Assembly: GCA_020523905.1 (NCBI GenBank)
Contig: JAJAPZ010000002.1
Coordinates: 1 to 64,000 of the forward strand
Length of the DNA stretch: 64,000 bases
From: Candidatus Obscuribacterium magneticum
GTDB lineage: Bacteria; Elusimicrobiota; Elusimicrobia; F11
Direction: 5' to 3'
Each line of letters starts with the position of its first letter. Positions within the stretch are counted from its first letter, which is position 1. Positions 17,788-27,216 of the stretch are shown here, one piece after another. The notes beneath the pieces are model-generated. The model was not told the DNA's origin. It saw only the letters and a list, made by a program, of their open reading frames with translations, and did no database searches. The position numbers were made by a program, and so were the translations under genes.

Positions 17788-18639
17788 TTATCGCGGTTTT
17801 TTGAATGTCTTATGAACTTTAAATTTTATTTTTTCTCTTGCGAGCAAAGAAAGAAAGATGAGGTTCCCGAGCAGATAACGCTTCCACAAACGACGCGGTT
17901 CGCGGGAAAGTCGAAAAAGCCATTCCAATCCCCGCCGCCTGAGCCATTCCGGCGCACGGGGGATGCGGCCGGAAAGAAAATCAAAAGCCGCGCCGACGCC
18001 AAGACAAACAGGGACATTAAGTTGTTGTAGATTTTCGGCGATCCAATACTCTTGTTTTGGGCAGGAAATGCCGGCAAAGAGAATGTCGGGACGGGCGGCT
18101 TGCACGCAATGGATAATCTGTTCATTTTCATTCCCATTGAATCGGTCGCGGATGGGAGGGCTATACATTCCAGCAAGGGGCAAGGAAGGCCACCGTTTCA
18201 TTAAGACGTCTTTGAGGTTAAGCAAATTAGACGGCGTGCTACCCAAAAGAAAGATTCGGTAGTTTTTCTCAGTCGCACATTGACAGAGGGCGTTCATAAG
18301 ATCAGGACCAGCAACGCGTTCGGGGAGTTTAAGGCCTAACATTTGGGCTCCCCATACGATGGACATGCCATCCGCCAAATTGAGATGGGATTGGTTGATG
18401 ATGCGTTGGAGTTCCGGATCTTTTTGACATAAGGCGATCGTTTGGGCATTGCTGAAGCTGATTTGGTGAGGCGTTCTTTCAGCGATGAAGTGATCGATGA
18501 TGTCCAGGGCTTGATTTAATTGAAGAGAATGAAATCGAATACCGAGAATATAGTGGGTGGGAATCTCCGGTTGCTTTGGGGCAACCGCTCCTATGTTCGG
18601 AGAAGCCTCAAGCGTCGCAGAAGTCAGGGGAGGGGTCAT
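17788..18639 (-). CDS. WecG/TagA/CpsF family glycosyltransferase
   Basis: GT26 family, 283 residues. These enzymes transfer ManNAc, ManNAcA or related sugars to an undecaprenyl-diphosphate-sugar. Landmarks are LNLADGMSIVWGAQMLG near 87-103 with ERVAGPDLM, the Rossmann-like FLLGSTP near 130, and GVGAAFDFLSGRIPRAPEWLRRRGLEW near 222 with the conserved Arg-rich end RLSREPRRLWKRYL that contacts membrane or acceptor. A ManNAc(A)-type donor preference fits the UDP-ManNAc(3NAc)A pathway elsewhere in the block, but this is inference. The first ~28 residues are a poorly ordered extension of uncertain start. Confidence 0.9.
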   Translation of the reverse strand: MTPPLTSATLEASPNIGAVAPKQPEIPTHYILGIRFHSLQLNQALDIIDHFIAERTPHQISFSNAQTIALCQKDPELQRIINQSHLNLADGMSIVWGAQMLGLKLPERVAGPDLMNALCQCATEKNYRIFLLGSTPSNLLNLKDVLMKRWPSLPLAGMYSPPIRDRFNGNENEQIIHCVQAARPDILFAGISCPKQEYWIAENLQQLNVPVCLGVGAAFDFLSGRIPRAPEWLRRRGLEWLFRLSREPRRLWKRYLLGNLIFLSLLAREKIKFKVHKTFKKPR

Positions 18640-18647
18640 ATTGTTGA

Positions 18648-19826
18648 CTAACGGAGAATGGTCCGGTAAATATTATTCAAGCCGAGATAAAATTTGTCTA
18701 TTTGATGATTGTTTTCAAAGGTCGACATTATCGTTGGCTCCATCGTTTGACGTTTTTCAAGCGACAAGGACTGAACCAATTGGATGAGTGATTTGGCGTC
18801 CCCCGGGTCAAAAAGAAATCCCGTCATATTTTCTTTTATGGCCTCCGCCATTCCCCCCAGGCGAGACGCAATCACAGGCAAACCGTAAAACCATGCCTCC
18901 ATCATCACCATCGGGAGATTTTCGTAGCATTCCGATGGAAGAACGAGAAATGTCGCTTCCTGTAACAGGGGTGGGATCTTATCATATTCCAGTCGGCCGA
19001 AGAACCGGACGTTTGCCATCCCGTTTTGTCGTACAAAACCCTCTAATTCGGTTCGCAAGGGACCATCCCCCGCGATATGAAAGGACCACTCCGGAAGGTG
19101 GCGGGCGGCCGTAAGAAGTGTCCGGAGGCCTTTCTCTGGCGATAGACGGCCCACATAAAGAATGATGTTGGGTTTTGGGGATTGCATTCGTGGAGGCAGG
19201 GATTCTAAGCCGGAGGGAAGGTGATGGATTCGGTCGCTTGGGTAACCCGCTGCAATAAGTTTTTCCTTTAAAAATTGGGATGGAGCGATAAGGGCGTCGA
19301 TTCGCCTTTGAAATGTTTTCAGCTGTCGGTGAAGTGCCAGGGTTGCAGCCATGGCCATGGATCCCAATGGTCGACGCCCGTAACAGCGGAACCAAAACCC
19401 GTTGAAATGGGTGTGATGAAGGCACGTTTCGCAGATTTGCCCGTTGGGGCGCAAGAAGAGCCCGTTGGCGCAGAGAAATCGGTAGTTGTGAAGGGATTGA
19501 ACGACAGGAACCCTTTCGTGATTGGCGGCAAAGGTGATCGATGGGGTGAGCAAGGGGAAAACGTTGTGAACATGGACGATCTTTGGACGTTTCTCTCGAA
19601 TTGTTTTTCGTAGGCGCCAATAGTGTGGAAGCGAGAAGGGGGTTTGCAGGCCGATGAGGATTTTTGAAAGAGGAGATTCTTGAGCGAAAAGTGCACTGTC
19701 GACGGTGTAGAGAAAGACCTCATGTCCCTTTTTCCGAAGGAGACGGATTTGTTGGTCGACAAACCGTTCTTCTCCTCCCGGGTGGGCGTATCGATTATGG
19801 ACAATGAGGACGGAGGGCGGTGTCAA
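18648..19826 (-). CDS. Glycosyltransferase family 4
   Basis: GT-B retaining enzyme, 392 residues. It has VLIVHNRYAHPGGEERFV near residue 6, VHVHNVFPLLTPS near 85, LYVGRLSPEKGL near 224 and the catalytic region PSECYENLPMVMMEAWFYGLPVIAS near 300-325. A C-x-x-C pair (CETC) near 140 is common in this subgroup. The start appears to be TTG at 19826 with a weak ribosome-binding site. No better start lies inside, because the conserved VLIVHN begins at once. It stands 21 bases after the GDP-fucose synthase gene. The fucosyl neighbours make a fucosyl or mannosyl acceptor context possible, but the donor is unknown. Confidence 0.88.
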   Translation of the reverse strand: MTPPSVLIVHNRYAHPGGEERFVDQQIRLLRKKGHEVFLYTVDSALFAQESPLSKILIGLQTPFSLPHYWRLRKTIREKRPKIVHVHNVFPLLTPSITFAANHERVPVVQSLHNYRFLCANGLFLRPNGQICETCLHHTHFNGFWFRCYGRRPLGSMAMAATLALHRQLKTFQRRIDALIAPSQFLKEKLIAAGYPSDRIHHLPSGLESLPPRMQSPKPNIILYVGRLSPEKGLRTLLTAARHLPEWSFHIAGDGPLRTELEGFVRQNGMANVRFFGRLEYDKIPPLLQEATFLVLPSECYENLPMVMMEAWFYGLPVIASRLGGMAEAIKENMTGFLFDPGDAKSLIQLVQSLSLEKRQTMEPTIMSTFENNHQIDKFYLGLNNIYRTILR

Positions 19827-19847
19827 TGGAACGTCAGGCCGGGTCCC

Positions 19848-20828
19848 CTACGTACAGGAGGCCGTTGCGGCCACGGCTTGAGGGGCCCGGTTTTGAAGGT
19901 ACCAATCAATAGTTTTTTTGAGGCCGTCGTTCAGTTTAACGTTGGCGGTAAATCCGAAATATTCTTTGGCTTTGGAGGTATCGAGGCGGCGGCGCGGCTG
20001 GCCGTCTGTACGGCTTGTATCCCAGCGAATGCCCCCTTTAAAACCAACCGTGTCCCGGATTTTTTCCGCCAATTCAAGGATGGTGATTTCCTCCCCGGAA
20101 CCCAGATTGACGGGATCGGGCTTGTTGTATTTTTCTGTGGCCAGGAGAATGGCTTCAGCTGCGTCTTCCACAAAGAAAAATTCTCGGGAGACGCGGCCGG
20201 TTCCCCAGGCGATGATGTCTTTTCCCCCCCTCTCCTTGGCTTCCACAAATTTTCTTATAAGAGCGGGAATCACATGGCCGGTTTCTAAATCGAAATTGTC
20301 CCCCGGACCGTAGAGGTTAACGGGCAATAAATAAATGGCATTAAATCCATACTGTTGACGGTAGGTCTGCGCTTGAACGAGAAGCATCTTTTTCGCCAGT
20401 CCATAGGGGGCGTTGGTTTCTTCGGGATAGCCGTTCCATAAATCTTCTTCCTTGAAAGGGACCGGCGTAAATTTGGGATAGGCGCAGATGGTCCCGATGG
20501 CGACGAACTTTTCAATTCTCCGTTGATGCGCTTCTTCCATAAGCTGGATGCCCATGAGTAGGTTTTTATAGAAGAAGTCGGCCGGCCGAGCCATGTTCGC
20601 GCCGATTCCCCCGCAAATGGCCGCCAGGTGGATGACAATATCCGGCCGCATGGCCTCGTACATGCGTTTTATGTGGGACGCTTGAGTCAAATCATAATGA
20701 TCGATCAGAGGGATGCCGATTTTTTGACAGCCCCGCTCTTGGAGCTTTCGTACGACGAAACGCCCAAGAAAGCCGGCGCCTCCCGTCACGACAATGGATT
20801 TGTTATGGAAAAAAGTCGAGGTCGACAT
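19848..20828 (-). CDS. fcl: GDP-L-fucose synthase
   Basis: NADPH-dependent epimerase-reductase that converts GDP-4-keto-6-deoxy-D-mannose to GDP-L-fucose. The 326 residues match the family. [16 protein letters not shown] is near 13, [16 protein letters not shown] near 67 (the H-AA-GGI-AN signature of Fcl/WcaG), SSTCAYP is represented here by GTICAYP near 112, and YGLAKKMLL near 142 gives the Y-x-x-x-K pair. It overlaps the gmd stop by one base (TAATG), the standard gmd-fcl order. The last ~15 residues are an Ala/Thr-rich tail. Together with Gmd it supplies GDP-L-fucose. Confidence 0.95.
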   Translation of the reverse strand: MSTSTFFHNKSIVVTGGAGFLGRFVVRKLQERGCQKIGIPLIDHYDLTQASHIKRMYEAMRPDIVIHLAAICGGIGANMARPADFFYKNLLMGIQLMEEAHQRRIEKFVAIGTICAYPKFTPVPFKEEDLWNGYPEETNAPYGLAKKMLLVQAQTYRQQYGFNAIYLLPVNLYGPGDNFDLETGHVIPALIRKFVEAKERGGKDIIAWGTGRVSREFFFVEDAAEAILLATEKYNKPDPVNLGSGEEITILELAEKIRDTVGFKGGIRWDTSRTDGQPRRRLDTSKAKEYFGFTANVKLNDGLKKTIDWYLQNRAPQAVAATASCT

Positions 20829-21904
20829 TAATTCGTGATTTCCACCAGTTCTTCCGGGGGCGTCCCCATAATATCCCGAACGTCCTTATCTTCTGTTTTT
20901 TTGTGTTGAATTTTTACTTTTTCCCGCTGCGCCAACTTCAGGTCAGATTCGACCATCATTCTGACGAGTTGTTTGAAATTGACTTTCGGCTTCCAATTTA
21001 AAACGCGCCGTGCTTTGCCGCTATCGCCCACGAGGAGATCGACTTCGGACGGACGGTAATAGCGGGGATCCACTTCCACGTGTTTTTTCCAGTCAAGGCC
21101 GAGCAATCCGAACGCTTCTTGGAGAAATTCCCGAATGGAATGGCATTCGCCGGTGGCAATGACGTAATCATCGGCTTTTTCCTGTTGCAGCATCAGCCAC
21201 ATGGCTTCCACATAGTCCCCGGCGAAGCCCCAGTCACGTTGGGCGTCGAGGTTCCCTAAAAATAGTTTTTTCTGAAGCCCCAATTTAATGTGGGTGGCGC
21301 CGCGTGTGATTTTGCGCGTCACGAAAGTTTCCCCCCGGCGGGGTGATTCGTGATTAAAGAGGATACCGTTACAGGCAAATAGCCCGTATGCTTCACGGTA
21401 ATTGAGGGTTTGATAAAACGCGTACAGTTTTGCGCAGGCGTAAGGGGAGCGAGGATGAAAGGGCGTCTTTTCATTCTGTGGGGTTTCCTCCACCCGTCCG
21501 TACATTTCACTGGACGAGGCTTGATAAAAGCGCACCGGCTTTTTCATCGCCCGGATGGCCTCCAAGATGCGGAGGGCGCCCAAACCAACGACATCCGCCG
21601 TATAGACGGGTTGGTCAAAGCTCACTTTGACGTGGCTTTGGGCGCCGAGGTTGTAAATTTCGTCCGGTTCAATTTCAGCGAACAAACGAGCCATGTTGCT
21701 GCCGTCCGTCAAATCGCCAAAGGCGAGTTTCAAGTGACCGGTGGGATCGTGCGGGTCGGCATAAATGTGATTGATCCGGCCGGTGTTAAAAGAAGAGGAA
21801 CGACGGATGAGTCCATAAACGTCGTACCCTTTTTCGATGAGAAATTCGGTGAGATAGGCCCCGTCCTGGCCTGTGATACCTGTAATGAGGGCTTTTTTGT
21901 TCAT
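20828..21904 (-). CDS. gmd: GDP-mannose 4,6-dehydratase
   Basis: First step from GDP-D-mannose to GDP-4-keto-6-deoxymannose. It is 358 residues long and strongly conserved: [18 protein letters not shown] at 5-22, [14 protein letters not shown] (the RRSS loop), SSSEMYG near 130, YACAKLYAF near 155 (catalytic Tyr-Lys), [17 protein letters not shown] near 183 and [19 protein letters not shown] near 218. A GCGAGG ribosome-binding site precedes the ATG. A 71-base gap upstream is one of the larger ones in the block but shows no clear promoter. It pairs with fcl immediately downstream, and with the phosphomannomutase/pyrophosphorylase pair at 1273-3827 for GDP-mannose. Confidence 0.97.
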   Translation of the reverse strand: MNKKALITGITGQDGAYLTEFLIEKGYDVYGLIRRSSSFNTGRINHIYADPHDPTGHLKLAFGDLTDGSNMARLFAEIEPDEIYNLGAQSHVKVSFDQPVYTADVVGLGALRILEAIRAMKKPVRFYQASSSEMYGRVEETPQNEKTPFHPRSPYACAKLYAFYQTLNYREAYGLFACNGILFNHESPRRGETFVTRKITRGATHIKLGLQKKLFLGNLDAQRDWGFAGDYVEAMWLMLQQEKADDYVIATGECHSIREFLQEAFGLLGLDWKKHVEVDPRYYRPSEVDLLVGDSGKARRVLNWKPKVNFKQLVRMMVESDLKLAQREKVKIQHKKTEDKDVRDIMGTPPEELVEITN

Positions 21905-21975
21905 TTTAACCTCGCTTCTTTGGTCTCAAATGACCGAGGGATTGTGCGTGAGAGGGCCAAATCCAATATGAAGAA

Positions 21976-22938
21976 TTACTGTCGACCCGGTATCTTATAA
22001 TACTCTTTGTACCAGGTGATAAACTTTTTTATCCCCTCCTCAATTTTCACCTTTGGTTCATAATCAAGCATTTTCCTCGACTTTTCAATGTCCGCAAAGG
22101 TTTCAGGGACGTCCCCGGGCTGCAAGGGAAGAAGATTTTTCTGAGCCTTTCGTCCCAGTTCTTTTTCAATGACCTCGACGAAACGATTCAATTCGATAGG
22201 CGTCGAATTTCCAAGGTTGAATATTTCGCAGGGGTAATTTTTTTCCATAGCGCTGAGAACACCATCCACGACATCGGTGATGTAGGTGAAGTCCCTCTTC
22301 ATTTTTCCGTGATTGTAAAGATCGATGGAGCGTCCTTCAAAAATGGCTTTCGTGAATTTAAAAAGGGCCATGTCCGGCCGACCCCAGGGCCCGTAGACGG
22401 TAAAAAATCGCAGGCCGATGCATTGGAGTCCGAAGAGATGATGATAGGTATACGCGATGAGCTCGTTGTATCGCTTGGTGGCGGCATAGAGGGAAATCGT
22501 TTTGTCGATGTTGTCTTCGACAGAGAAGGGGACTTTTTTATTGGCTCCATAGACAGATGAAGACGAAGCGTACACGAAAGAGGGAACTTTATTTTGCCGA
22601 CACAACTCTAAAAGATTGAGTGTTCCCATATTGTTCGATATTTCATAAGCAAACGGATTTTTTAGGGAATAACTGACACCCGCTTGGGCCGCCAAGTGGC
22701 AGACTTGATCGATGGGCTCCTCAACAAAGACCTGCTCCAATTTCTGATAGTTAGAGATGTCAATTTCATGAATTATGCATTTATTAACGAATTTATTGAC
22801 CCGATTTCTCTTTAATGAAACATCATAATAGTCGTTGAAGTTGTCAACGCCGATAACGGTATCGCCACGGCGCAATAAAGCGTCGGCTATCCACGAGCCG
22901 ATAAACCCGGCAATTCCGGTGACCAGGATTCTTTTCAT
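21976..22938 (-). CDS. UDP-glucuronate 4-epimerase-like SDR
   Basis: Extended SDR of 320 residues. It shows RILVTGIAGFIGSWIADALLRRGDTVIGVDNFNDYYDVSLKR, the characteristic start of CapI/LpsL UDP-GlcA 4-epimerases (DN-NDYYD--LK). It also has SSSSVYG near 130, YAATKRYNEL near 152 (catalytic Tyr-Lys) and RFFTVYGPWGRPDMALFKF near 179. It would interconvert UDP-GlcA and UDP-GalA in the cytoplasm. It sits 4 bases after the nucleotide-sugar dehydrogenase gene. No separate UDP-glucose dehydrogenase was seen in the window, so its UDP-GlcA would come from elsewhere, or it may use the UDP-GlcNAcA made by its neighbour. Confidence 0.88.
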   Translation of the reverse strand: MKRILVTGIAGFIGSWIADALLRRGDTVIGVDNFNDYYDVSLKRNRVNKFVNKCIIHEIDISNYQKLEQVFVEEPIDQVCHLAAQAGVSYSLKNPFAYEISNNMGTLNLLELCRQNKVPSFVYASSSSVYGANKKVPFSVEDNIDKTISLYAATKRYNELIAYTYHHLFGLQCIGLRFFTVYGPWGRPDMALFKFTKAIFEGRSIDLYNHGKMKRDFTYITDVVDGVLSAMEKNYPCEIFNLGNSTPIELNRFVEVIEKELGRKAQKNLLPLQPGDVPETFADIEKSRKMLDYEPKVKIEEGIKKFITWYKEYYKIPGRQ

Positions 22939-22942
22939 GGGG

Positions 22943-24241
22943 TCATAGTTTTACAATGTTTTTACTGTGGAAACCCTTTGTTGCATTTCTGGAATCAACG
23001 ACAAGTCTGGAGGAGTCGACAATTTGTTGGATATTCAAACAGCTGTGATTGGTGGTGATGACGACGCAGTCCCGCGTTTTTAATAGTTCATTGGATAATG
23101 GAACAGATTTTAACGCGGTTCCTTCAACTTTTATTTGGGCCACATAGGGATCATGATAGCTAAGCTTAGCCCCTTTTTTATGGATCAGTTCGATTACATC
23201 CAATGCCGGCGATTCCCTCACGTCCTCAATATCTTTTTTGTATGCGACGCCGACAATGAGAATTTTTGCCCCCTTAATAGACTTGCCTTGATCGTTGAGA
23301 GCGTCTCCAATTTTCGAAACCAAATACTCGGGCATTTTGGAGTTGATTTCCCCTGCCAGCTCAATGAAGCGGGAATAAAAATTAAGCGATTTTAATTTCC
23401 ACGAGAGGTAATGCGGGTCAAGCGGGATACAATGCCCTCCAATGCCGGGGCCAGGATAGAAAGGCATAAACCCAAACGGTTTTGTCGCCGCCGCGTCGAT
23501 GACTTCCCAACAGTTCAATTTTAACCGGTCGCACATGAGGGCCACTTCATTGACCAGGCCGATATTGACGGCGCGGAACGTATTTTCCAGTAGCTTTACC
23601 ATCTCGGCCGATTCCGTCGATGAAACGGGGACAACCTTTTCAGCGATGCGGGCATAGAGGATTTTCGCAAGCTCTGTGCAGCGGGAGGTGATACCCCCGA
23701 CAATCTTGGGTGTGTTTTTTATTCCATAGTTGGCGTTGCCGGGATCGACCCGTTCGGGTGAGAAGGCCAGAAAGAAATCTCTACCGACCTTAAGTTTCCC
23801 CTTTTCTAAGACAGGAAGGAGAATTTCCCGGGTTGTTCCCGGATAGGTCGTACTTTCAAGGATGATGAGCTGACCTTTTCTGAGGTTTTTTTCTACCTTT
23901 TCAAGAGCGGATACGATATAGCTGATGTCGGGGTCCTTGGTCTTTCTTAAGGGGGTGGGGACGCAAATGATAACCGCATCCATTTTATGGAGAAGGTCAA
24001 AATTTGAAATGGCCGTTAATTTTTTACTTTTGATGAGAGTTTGGAGAGATTCCGAAGGAACATCTTTGATGTAGGAATCTCCCCGCTTAAGGGAACTGAC
24101 TTTGTGACCATCCACCTCAAAGCCAGTGACAGGAAAGTTGGCCTTGGCGAATTCGACGGCGAGAGGCAACCCCACGTATCCAAGTCCGACGATCCCAATA
24201 CGTGCCTCGTTCGTGTTAATACGTCTTGTAAGGTTTTGCAT
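22943..24241 (-). CDS. wbpA: UDP-N-acetylglucosamine 6-dehydrogenase-like (WbpA type)
   Basis: NAD-dependent four-electron oxidation of UDP-GlcNAc to UDP-GlcNAcA. It is 432 residues long: IGIVGLGYVGLPLAVEFA near 16, SPERVDPG near 168, and the catalytic Cys in PFYPGPGIGGHCIPLDPHYLSWK near 265-287. FIELAGEIN and MPEYLV follow, as in WbpA and TviB. The GGHCIPLDP--L-WK form distinguishes this group from UDP-glucose dehydrogenases of the Ugd type. It provides the first step for the WbpB-WbpE-WbpD-WbpI homologues at 37649-45241. It lies 41 bases after the Pro-rich O-antigen ligase gene and 4 bases before the epimerase gene. The symbol is given by homology, with medium certainty. Confidence 0.87.
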   Translation of the reverse strand: MQNLTRRINTNEARIGIVGLGYVGLPLAVEFAKANFPVTGFEVDGHKVSSLKRGDSYIKDVPSESLQTLIKSKKLTAISNFDLLHKMDAVIICVPTPLRKTKDPDISYIVSALEKVEKNLRKGQLIILESTTYPGTTREILLPVLEKGKLKVGRDFFLAFSPERVDPGNANYGIKNTPKIVGGITSRCTELAKILYARIAEKVVPVSSTESAEMVKLLENTFRAVNIGLVNEVALMCDRLKLNCWEVIDAAATKPFGFMPFYPGPGIGGHCIPLDPHYLSWKLKSLNFYSRFIELAGEINSKMPEYLVSKIGDALNDQGKSIKGAKILIVGVAYKKDIEDVRESPALDVIELIHKKGAKLSYHDPYVAQIKVEGTALKSVPLSNELLKTRDCVVITTNHSCLNIQQIVDSSRLVVDSRNATKGFHSKNIVKL

Positions 24242-24282
24242 GGTGTTATCCCCGATAATTTACAGTCGTTAGAAAAAGGGAT

Positions 24283-26133
24283 TTATTCTGAGCGCGATTC
24301 GGTATTCTTGAACGAGCGAACGACAATAAGAAGTCCCAACAATAGCCAAAAAACGCCCCCTTTAAAAGGATTTTCTAGCGTTACATCCGTCATGGAATGG
24401 AAAACATGATAGGAGAAAGCGCAGAGCAAGCCGAGAATAATTTCTTTTTGTTCCCTCCATTGAGTTTTTTGGGCGACACGGAAGGAGAGGACCATTTCTC
24501 TGCCGACCATCCAAAAAAATAAGACGATACCAGCGAGCCCCGTTCTGTAAAGAATCGCAATTAACGAATTGTGAGAGTCATATCGGTCTATGTTGTGGTA
24601 TCCAATAATTCGTCCAGGGATGAATCGCACGCCGAAAGGAACGCCGATAAATAACTTGGTCAGTTGGTGGTTAGAACACTTGTCGAATGGGGCCATCAAT
24701 TTTATCGATTCGACTAATGCTGGTTTCACGGGTTCAAATGCCGGTTTGGGTTCAGCGGGTTTTTCTGAAGTTTCTGGAGGTTTGGCTGTGACCGGTTGAG
24801 TTGGCGGGGCCGATGGGGCGGCCGCTTCAACCTTGGGTGGTTGTGAAATAGGTGTTGGAGATGGTTTCACGGGTTCAACGGCTGGTTTGGACTCGGCAGA
24901 TTTCTCTGGGACCACCAGAGGTTTGGGTTCAGCGGGTTTTTCTGGGACCACTGATGGTTTGGCTGAAACCGTCTGGGTGGGAGGAGCCGATGAAGCGGCT
25001 GCATCCAAATTTTCTTTCAGATGAGGGCTAGCCATCGGGGTTTTCCCTGAGGCTTTCGACTCGAATTTTTCAAGCATTTGCGTGACAGATGAAGCATTAT
25101 GTTGGGCGGCGTAGTGAAAAGCATTTAATTTGTCACCTGTTGGTATTTTCGCGAGCCGTTCTTTTGATCTAAAAAGATACGGATTGATTGTTATGCGATC
25201 CAGGGTATCAAATAAGGGTTTTGTCGCGGGGATCACCGCTTGGATTGAATCCTCCCACATCGCGATACGGGTGATGACATTGGGGGATTGAATGCCCCAA
25301 AAAAATGAGAGAAATTTGGTCTTAATGAGTTGGTAATTTTGCCTATTTGCCGATCGTTGAATAACGATTGTTCCAGTCAATGAAATAATTGTTATTAAGC
25401 ATAAGAACCAAAAGGGACGAAGTGACATCTTTAATATTCTTAAAGAAAACGCCATGACAAAATACGCCAGGAAAACAGAGACCCAAACTGTTCTGAATCC
25501 CGAGGTAACGATTGTGTACAGGAAAAAGGAGGTCAATGAAAGTAATATCAATCTGTGCTTTTTCTGAGAAAACCAGACATAAAATCCCCCCAGAACCACG
25601 ACCGACGCATACATAGCCCATGCGATCGTTGATGGTGAAAAAAATTCAAAGCGAAAATGAAGCGCATATCGAACTAGGAGTCCCAAAAGAACGGTAAAAT
25701 AAATCCTTTTTACTTGATTTGGGGTTTTGACATAGGTGATAACGATTTGAGTTATGAGACCGTAGAATACCAGCATTGCATCTCTCAGGGCGAGGATCCA
25801 ATGATCGACAAGAAGTCCGCGAAAAATGTTTAAAAGACCAATAGCATAGAACCAAAGCCATGGGCTCTTCCAATCCAGCATCCATTTGCTGAAGGTTTTT
25901 TCTCTTGCCGTTGTTATAGCTCCCCGAAGCAATAGGATGAACAATACGGGTTCGGTAATAAAAATCGGCAGTCCCGTAAATTGAGATAGGTTGAGAACGG
26001 CAAAGGATCGGTCTCCCAAGGCGTATCCAAGGAGGAGAATCAATCCTCCCACGGATGGTGTGATGGCCGTTGTTATAATTTGAAATAAGAATAGGGAAAA
26101 AATAAGCATGTTCTTCAGTAAATCAATTACCAA
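24283..26133 (-). CDS. O-antigen ligase/polymerase-like protein with Pro/Lys/Glu-rich insert, second
   Basis: 616-residue membrane protein, longer than the usual 400-500 because of an insert. Residues 10-260 hold about nine membrane spans. Residues 270-330 begin the periplasmic loop (VITRIAMWEDSIQAV). Residues 335-357 (LNAFHYAAQHNASSVTQMLEK) look like a single ankyrin-type repeat. Residues 361-475 are low complexity with repeated SAPPTQ, AKP and KPAEPKP units. The Wzy_C-like part returns with FIPGRIIGYHNID and DSHNSLIAILYRTGLAGIVLFF at 519-540, then two more spans. The start is TTG at 26133 with a weak site; ATG at 26109 is an alternative. It follows a GT4 gene by 3 bases. Ligase or polymerase activity is inferred from the loop. 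Confidence 0.78.
   Translation of the reverse strand: MVIDLLKNMLIFSLFLFQIITTAITPSVGGLILLLGYALGDRSFAVLNLSQFTGLPIFITEPVLFILLLRGAITTAREKTFSKWMLDWKSPWLWFYAIGLLNIFRGLLVDHWILALRDAMLVFYGLITQIVITYVKTPNQVKRIYFTVLLGLLVRYALHFRFEFFSPSTIAWAMYASVVVLGGFYVWFSQKKHRLILLSLTSFFLYTIVTSGFRTVWVSVFLAYFVMAFSLRILKMSLRPFWFLCLITIISLTGTIVIQRSANRQNYQLIKTKFLSFFWGIQSPNVITRIAMWEDSIQAVIPATKPLFDTLDRITINPYLFRSKERLAKIPTGDKLNAFHYAAQHNASSVTQMLEKFESKASGKTPMASPHLKENLDAAASSAPPTQTVSAKPSVVPEKPAEPKPLVVPEKSAESKPAVEPVKPSPTPISQPPKVEAAAPSAPPTQPVTAKPPETSEKPAEPKPAFEPVKPALVESIKLMAPFDKCSNHQLTKLFIGVPFGVRFIPGRIIGYHNIDRYDSHNSLIAILYRTGLAGIVLFFWMVGREMVLSFRVAQKTQWREQKEIILGLLCAFSYHVFHSMTDVTLENPFKGGVFWLLLGLLIVVRSFKNTESRSE
24709..25053 (-). repeat. Proline-rich low-complexity coding repeat
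   Basis: Encodes residues 361-475 of the O-antigen ligase-like protein. SAPPTQTVSAKPSVVPEKPAEPKP recurs as SAPPTQPVTAKPPETSEKPAEPKP, and PAVEPVKPSP recurs as PAFEPVKPAL, showing an internal duplication at DNA level. The segment is charged and proline-rich and, by topology of neighbouring parts, should lie in the periplasm. It could be a flexible spacer that crosses peptidoglycan, as in TonB-type linkers; that is inference. Confidence 0.75.
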
Positions 26134-26136
26134 AGT

Positions 26137-27216
26137 TCAGCATAATTTGTCACCGGCTGTTGTGTGAAAGATGTGCGAATAGCATCGGGCTGTGGTCTCG
26201 ATTAAAAAGCGGTTCCTCTCTTTTTTAATTTCACTGATAATGTCATCGTACCGTAAGATCAAGTTCTCCAACGCCGTTGTCATGCGTTCTTCCTGAAGTT
26301 TAGCATTGTTTTCGATAGACTCCCCAAAGCGTTGTTCCTCAACAATCTCGGGCGTTCCCCCCGAATGCTTGTACAGTACTGGAAGGCCTGTGGCCAGGGC
26401 TTCGACGACAATGTTGGGTGATGTGTCCCGGTCTGAAAAATGAGCAAAGATATGAAATCGGGTCATCAAATTCGCCAAATCTTGTTGTGGGATAGGCGAT
26501 AAAATACGGATATTACCGGGGTTTAAATCCATTGGCCATCGACCGACATATGTGACTTCGACCGACGGAAGAGACGACAGCTTTTTTAACTCCCCGTGAC
26601 CTTTTCTAAGATTGCTGGACCAGGAAGCTGCCAAGACCGCAATCTTTCCGCGTGGCTTACGGCGATCTACCCATTTAAATATGTTCCCATCCGTTCCATT
26701 GAAGAGGACGGCGGAAGGAGTGGATGGATTGATAAAAGGGCTGAAAAGATTTTTGCAAAATTGGCTCTGGAAAACCGTGGCGCTGGCCAAACGGTTGAGT
26801 CGAATTTGAAGCTGGTCGTAGCGAGCGCCGTCCTTTCGACCGTAATACGAGGTAAACCCATCCAAGCGATGAACAATAGGAATCTTTGGGGCCTGTCCCC
26901 AACTCAGGAGACCTCGGGGATGCCGGAAGAAGCGCCCGCGGGAAAGGTTTCGAACGTGCCAAGGGCGCAACATTGGATCTTTAATAGCACGGACGAATCG
27001 GAGTCGCCTGAAAGAAAAGGAGAATGTTCGGTGAGGTCCCCGACTCGCGGCGTTAACGAGGAGAAGGTCCGCTTGTTTGGGATCGGATACACATTGGACG
27101 TGAAATTCAGGATGATTTTGAAAGCATGTTTTTAAGAGGTGTTGAAAAGAGTTTGCCCCTCCGTACGGAGCGTCAATGGTTTGGTACACAAAGTAAACCC
27201 GGAGAGCACGATTCAT
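26137..27216 (-). CDS. Glycosyltransferase family 4 (start corrected to 27216)
   Basis: GT-B retaining transferase. The open frame extends to 27276, but the ATG at 27216 is preferred. It overlaps the upstream stop as ATGA, has a run of six G ten bases upstream, and gives MNRALRVYFVYQTIDAPYGGANSF, a proper acceptor-domain start with a GGA loop. The resulting protein has 359 residues. The donor domain shows TSPNIVVEALATGLPVLYKHSGGTPEIVE near 275-303 with the E-x7-E pair. It resembles the next gene upstream (27213-28304), which has [25 protein letters not shown], so the two look like a tandem duplication. Donor unknown. Confidence 0.87.
   Translation of the reverse strand: MNRALRVYFVYQTIDAPYGGANSFQHLLKTCFQNHPEFHVQCVSDPKQADLLLVNAASRGPHRTFSFSFRRLRFVRAIKDPMLRPWHVRNLSRGRFFRHPRGLLSWGQAPKIPIVHRLDGFTSYYGRKDGARYDQLQIRLNRLASATVFQSQFCKNLFSPFINPSTPSAVLFNGTDGNIFKWVDRRKPRGKIAVLAASWSSNLRKGHGELKKLSSLPSVEVTYVGRWPMDLNPGNIRILSPIPQQDLANLMTRFHIFAHFSDRDTSPNIVVEALATGLPVLYKHSGGTPEIVEEQRFGESIENNAKLQEERMTTALENLILRYDDIISEIKKERNRFLIETTARCYSHIFHTTAGDKLC

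Noticed and set aside
21905-21975. Promoter in the 71-base gap before gmd
   Set aside because: No clear -10/-35 pair with normal spacing on the minus strand could be seen.
24833-25024. Plus-strand frame with GLGSAGFSGTT repeats, like a repetitive small protein
   Set aside because: It is the antisense of the Pro/Lys/Glu repeat coding sequence; repetition is explained by the minus-strand gene.
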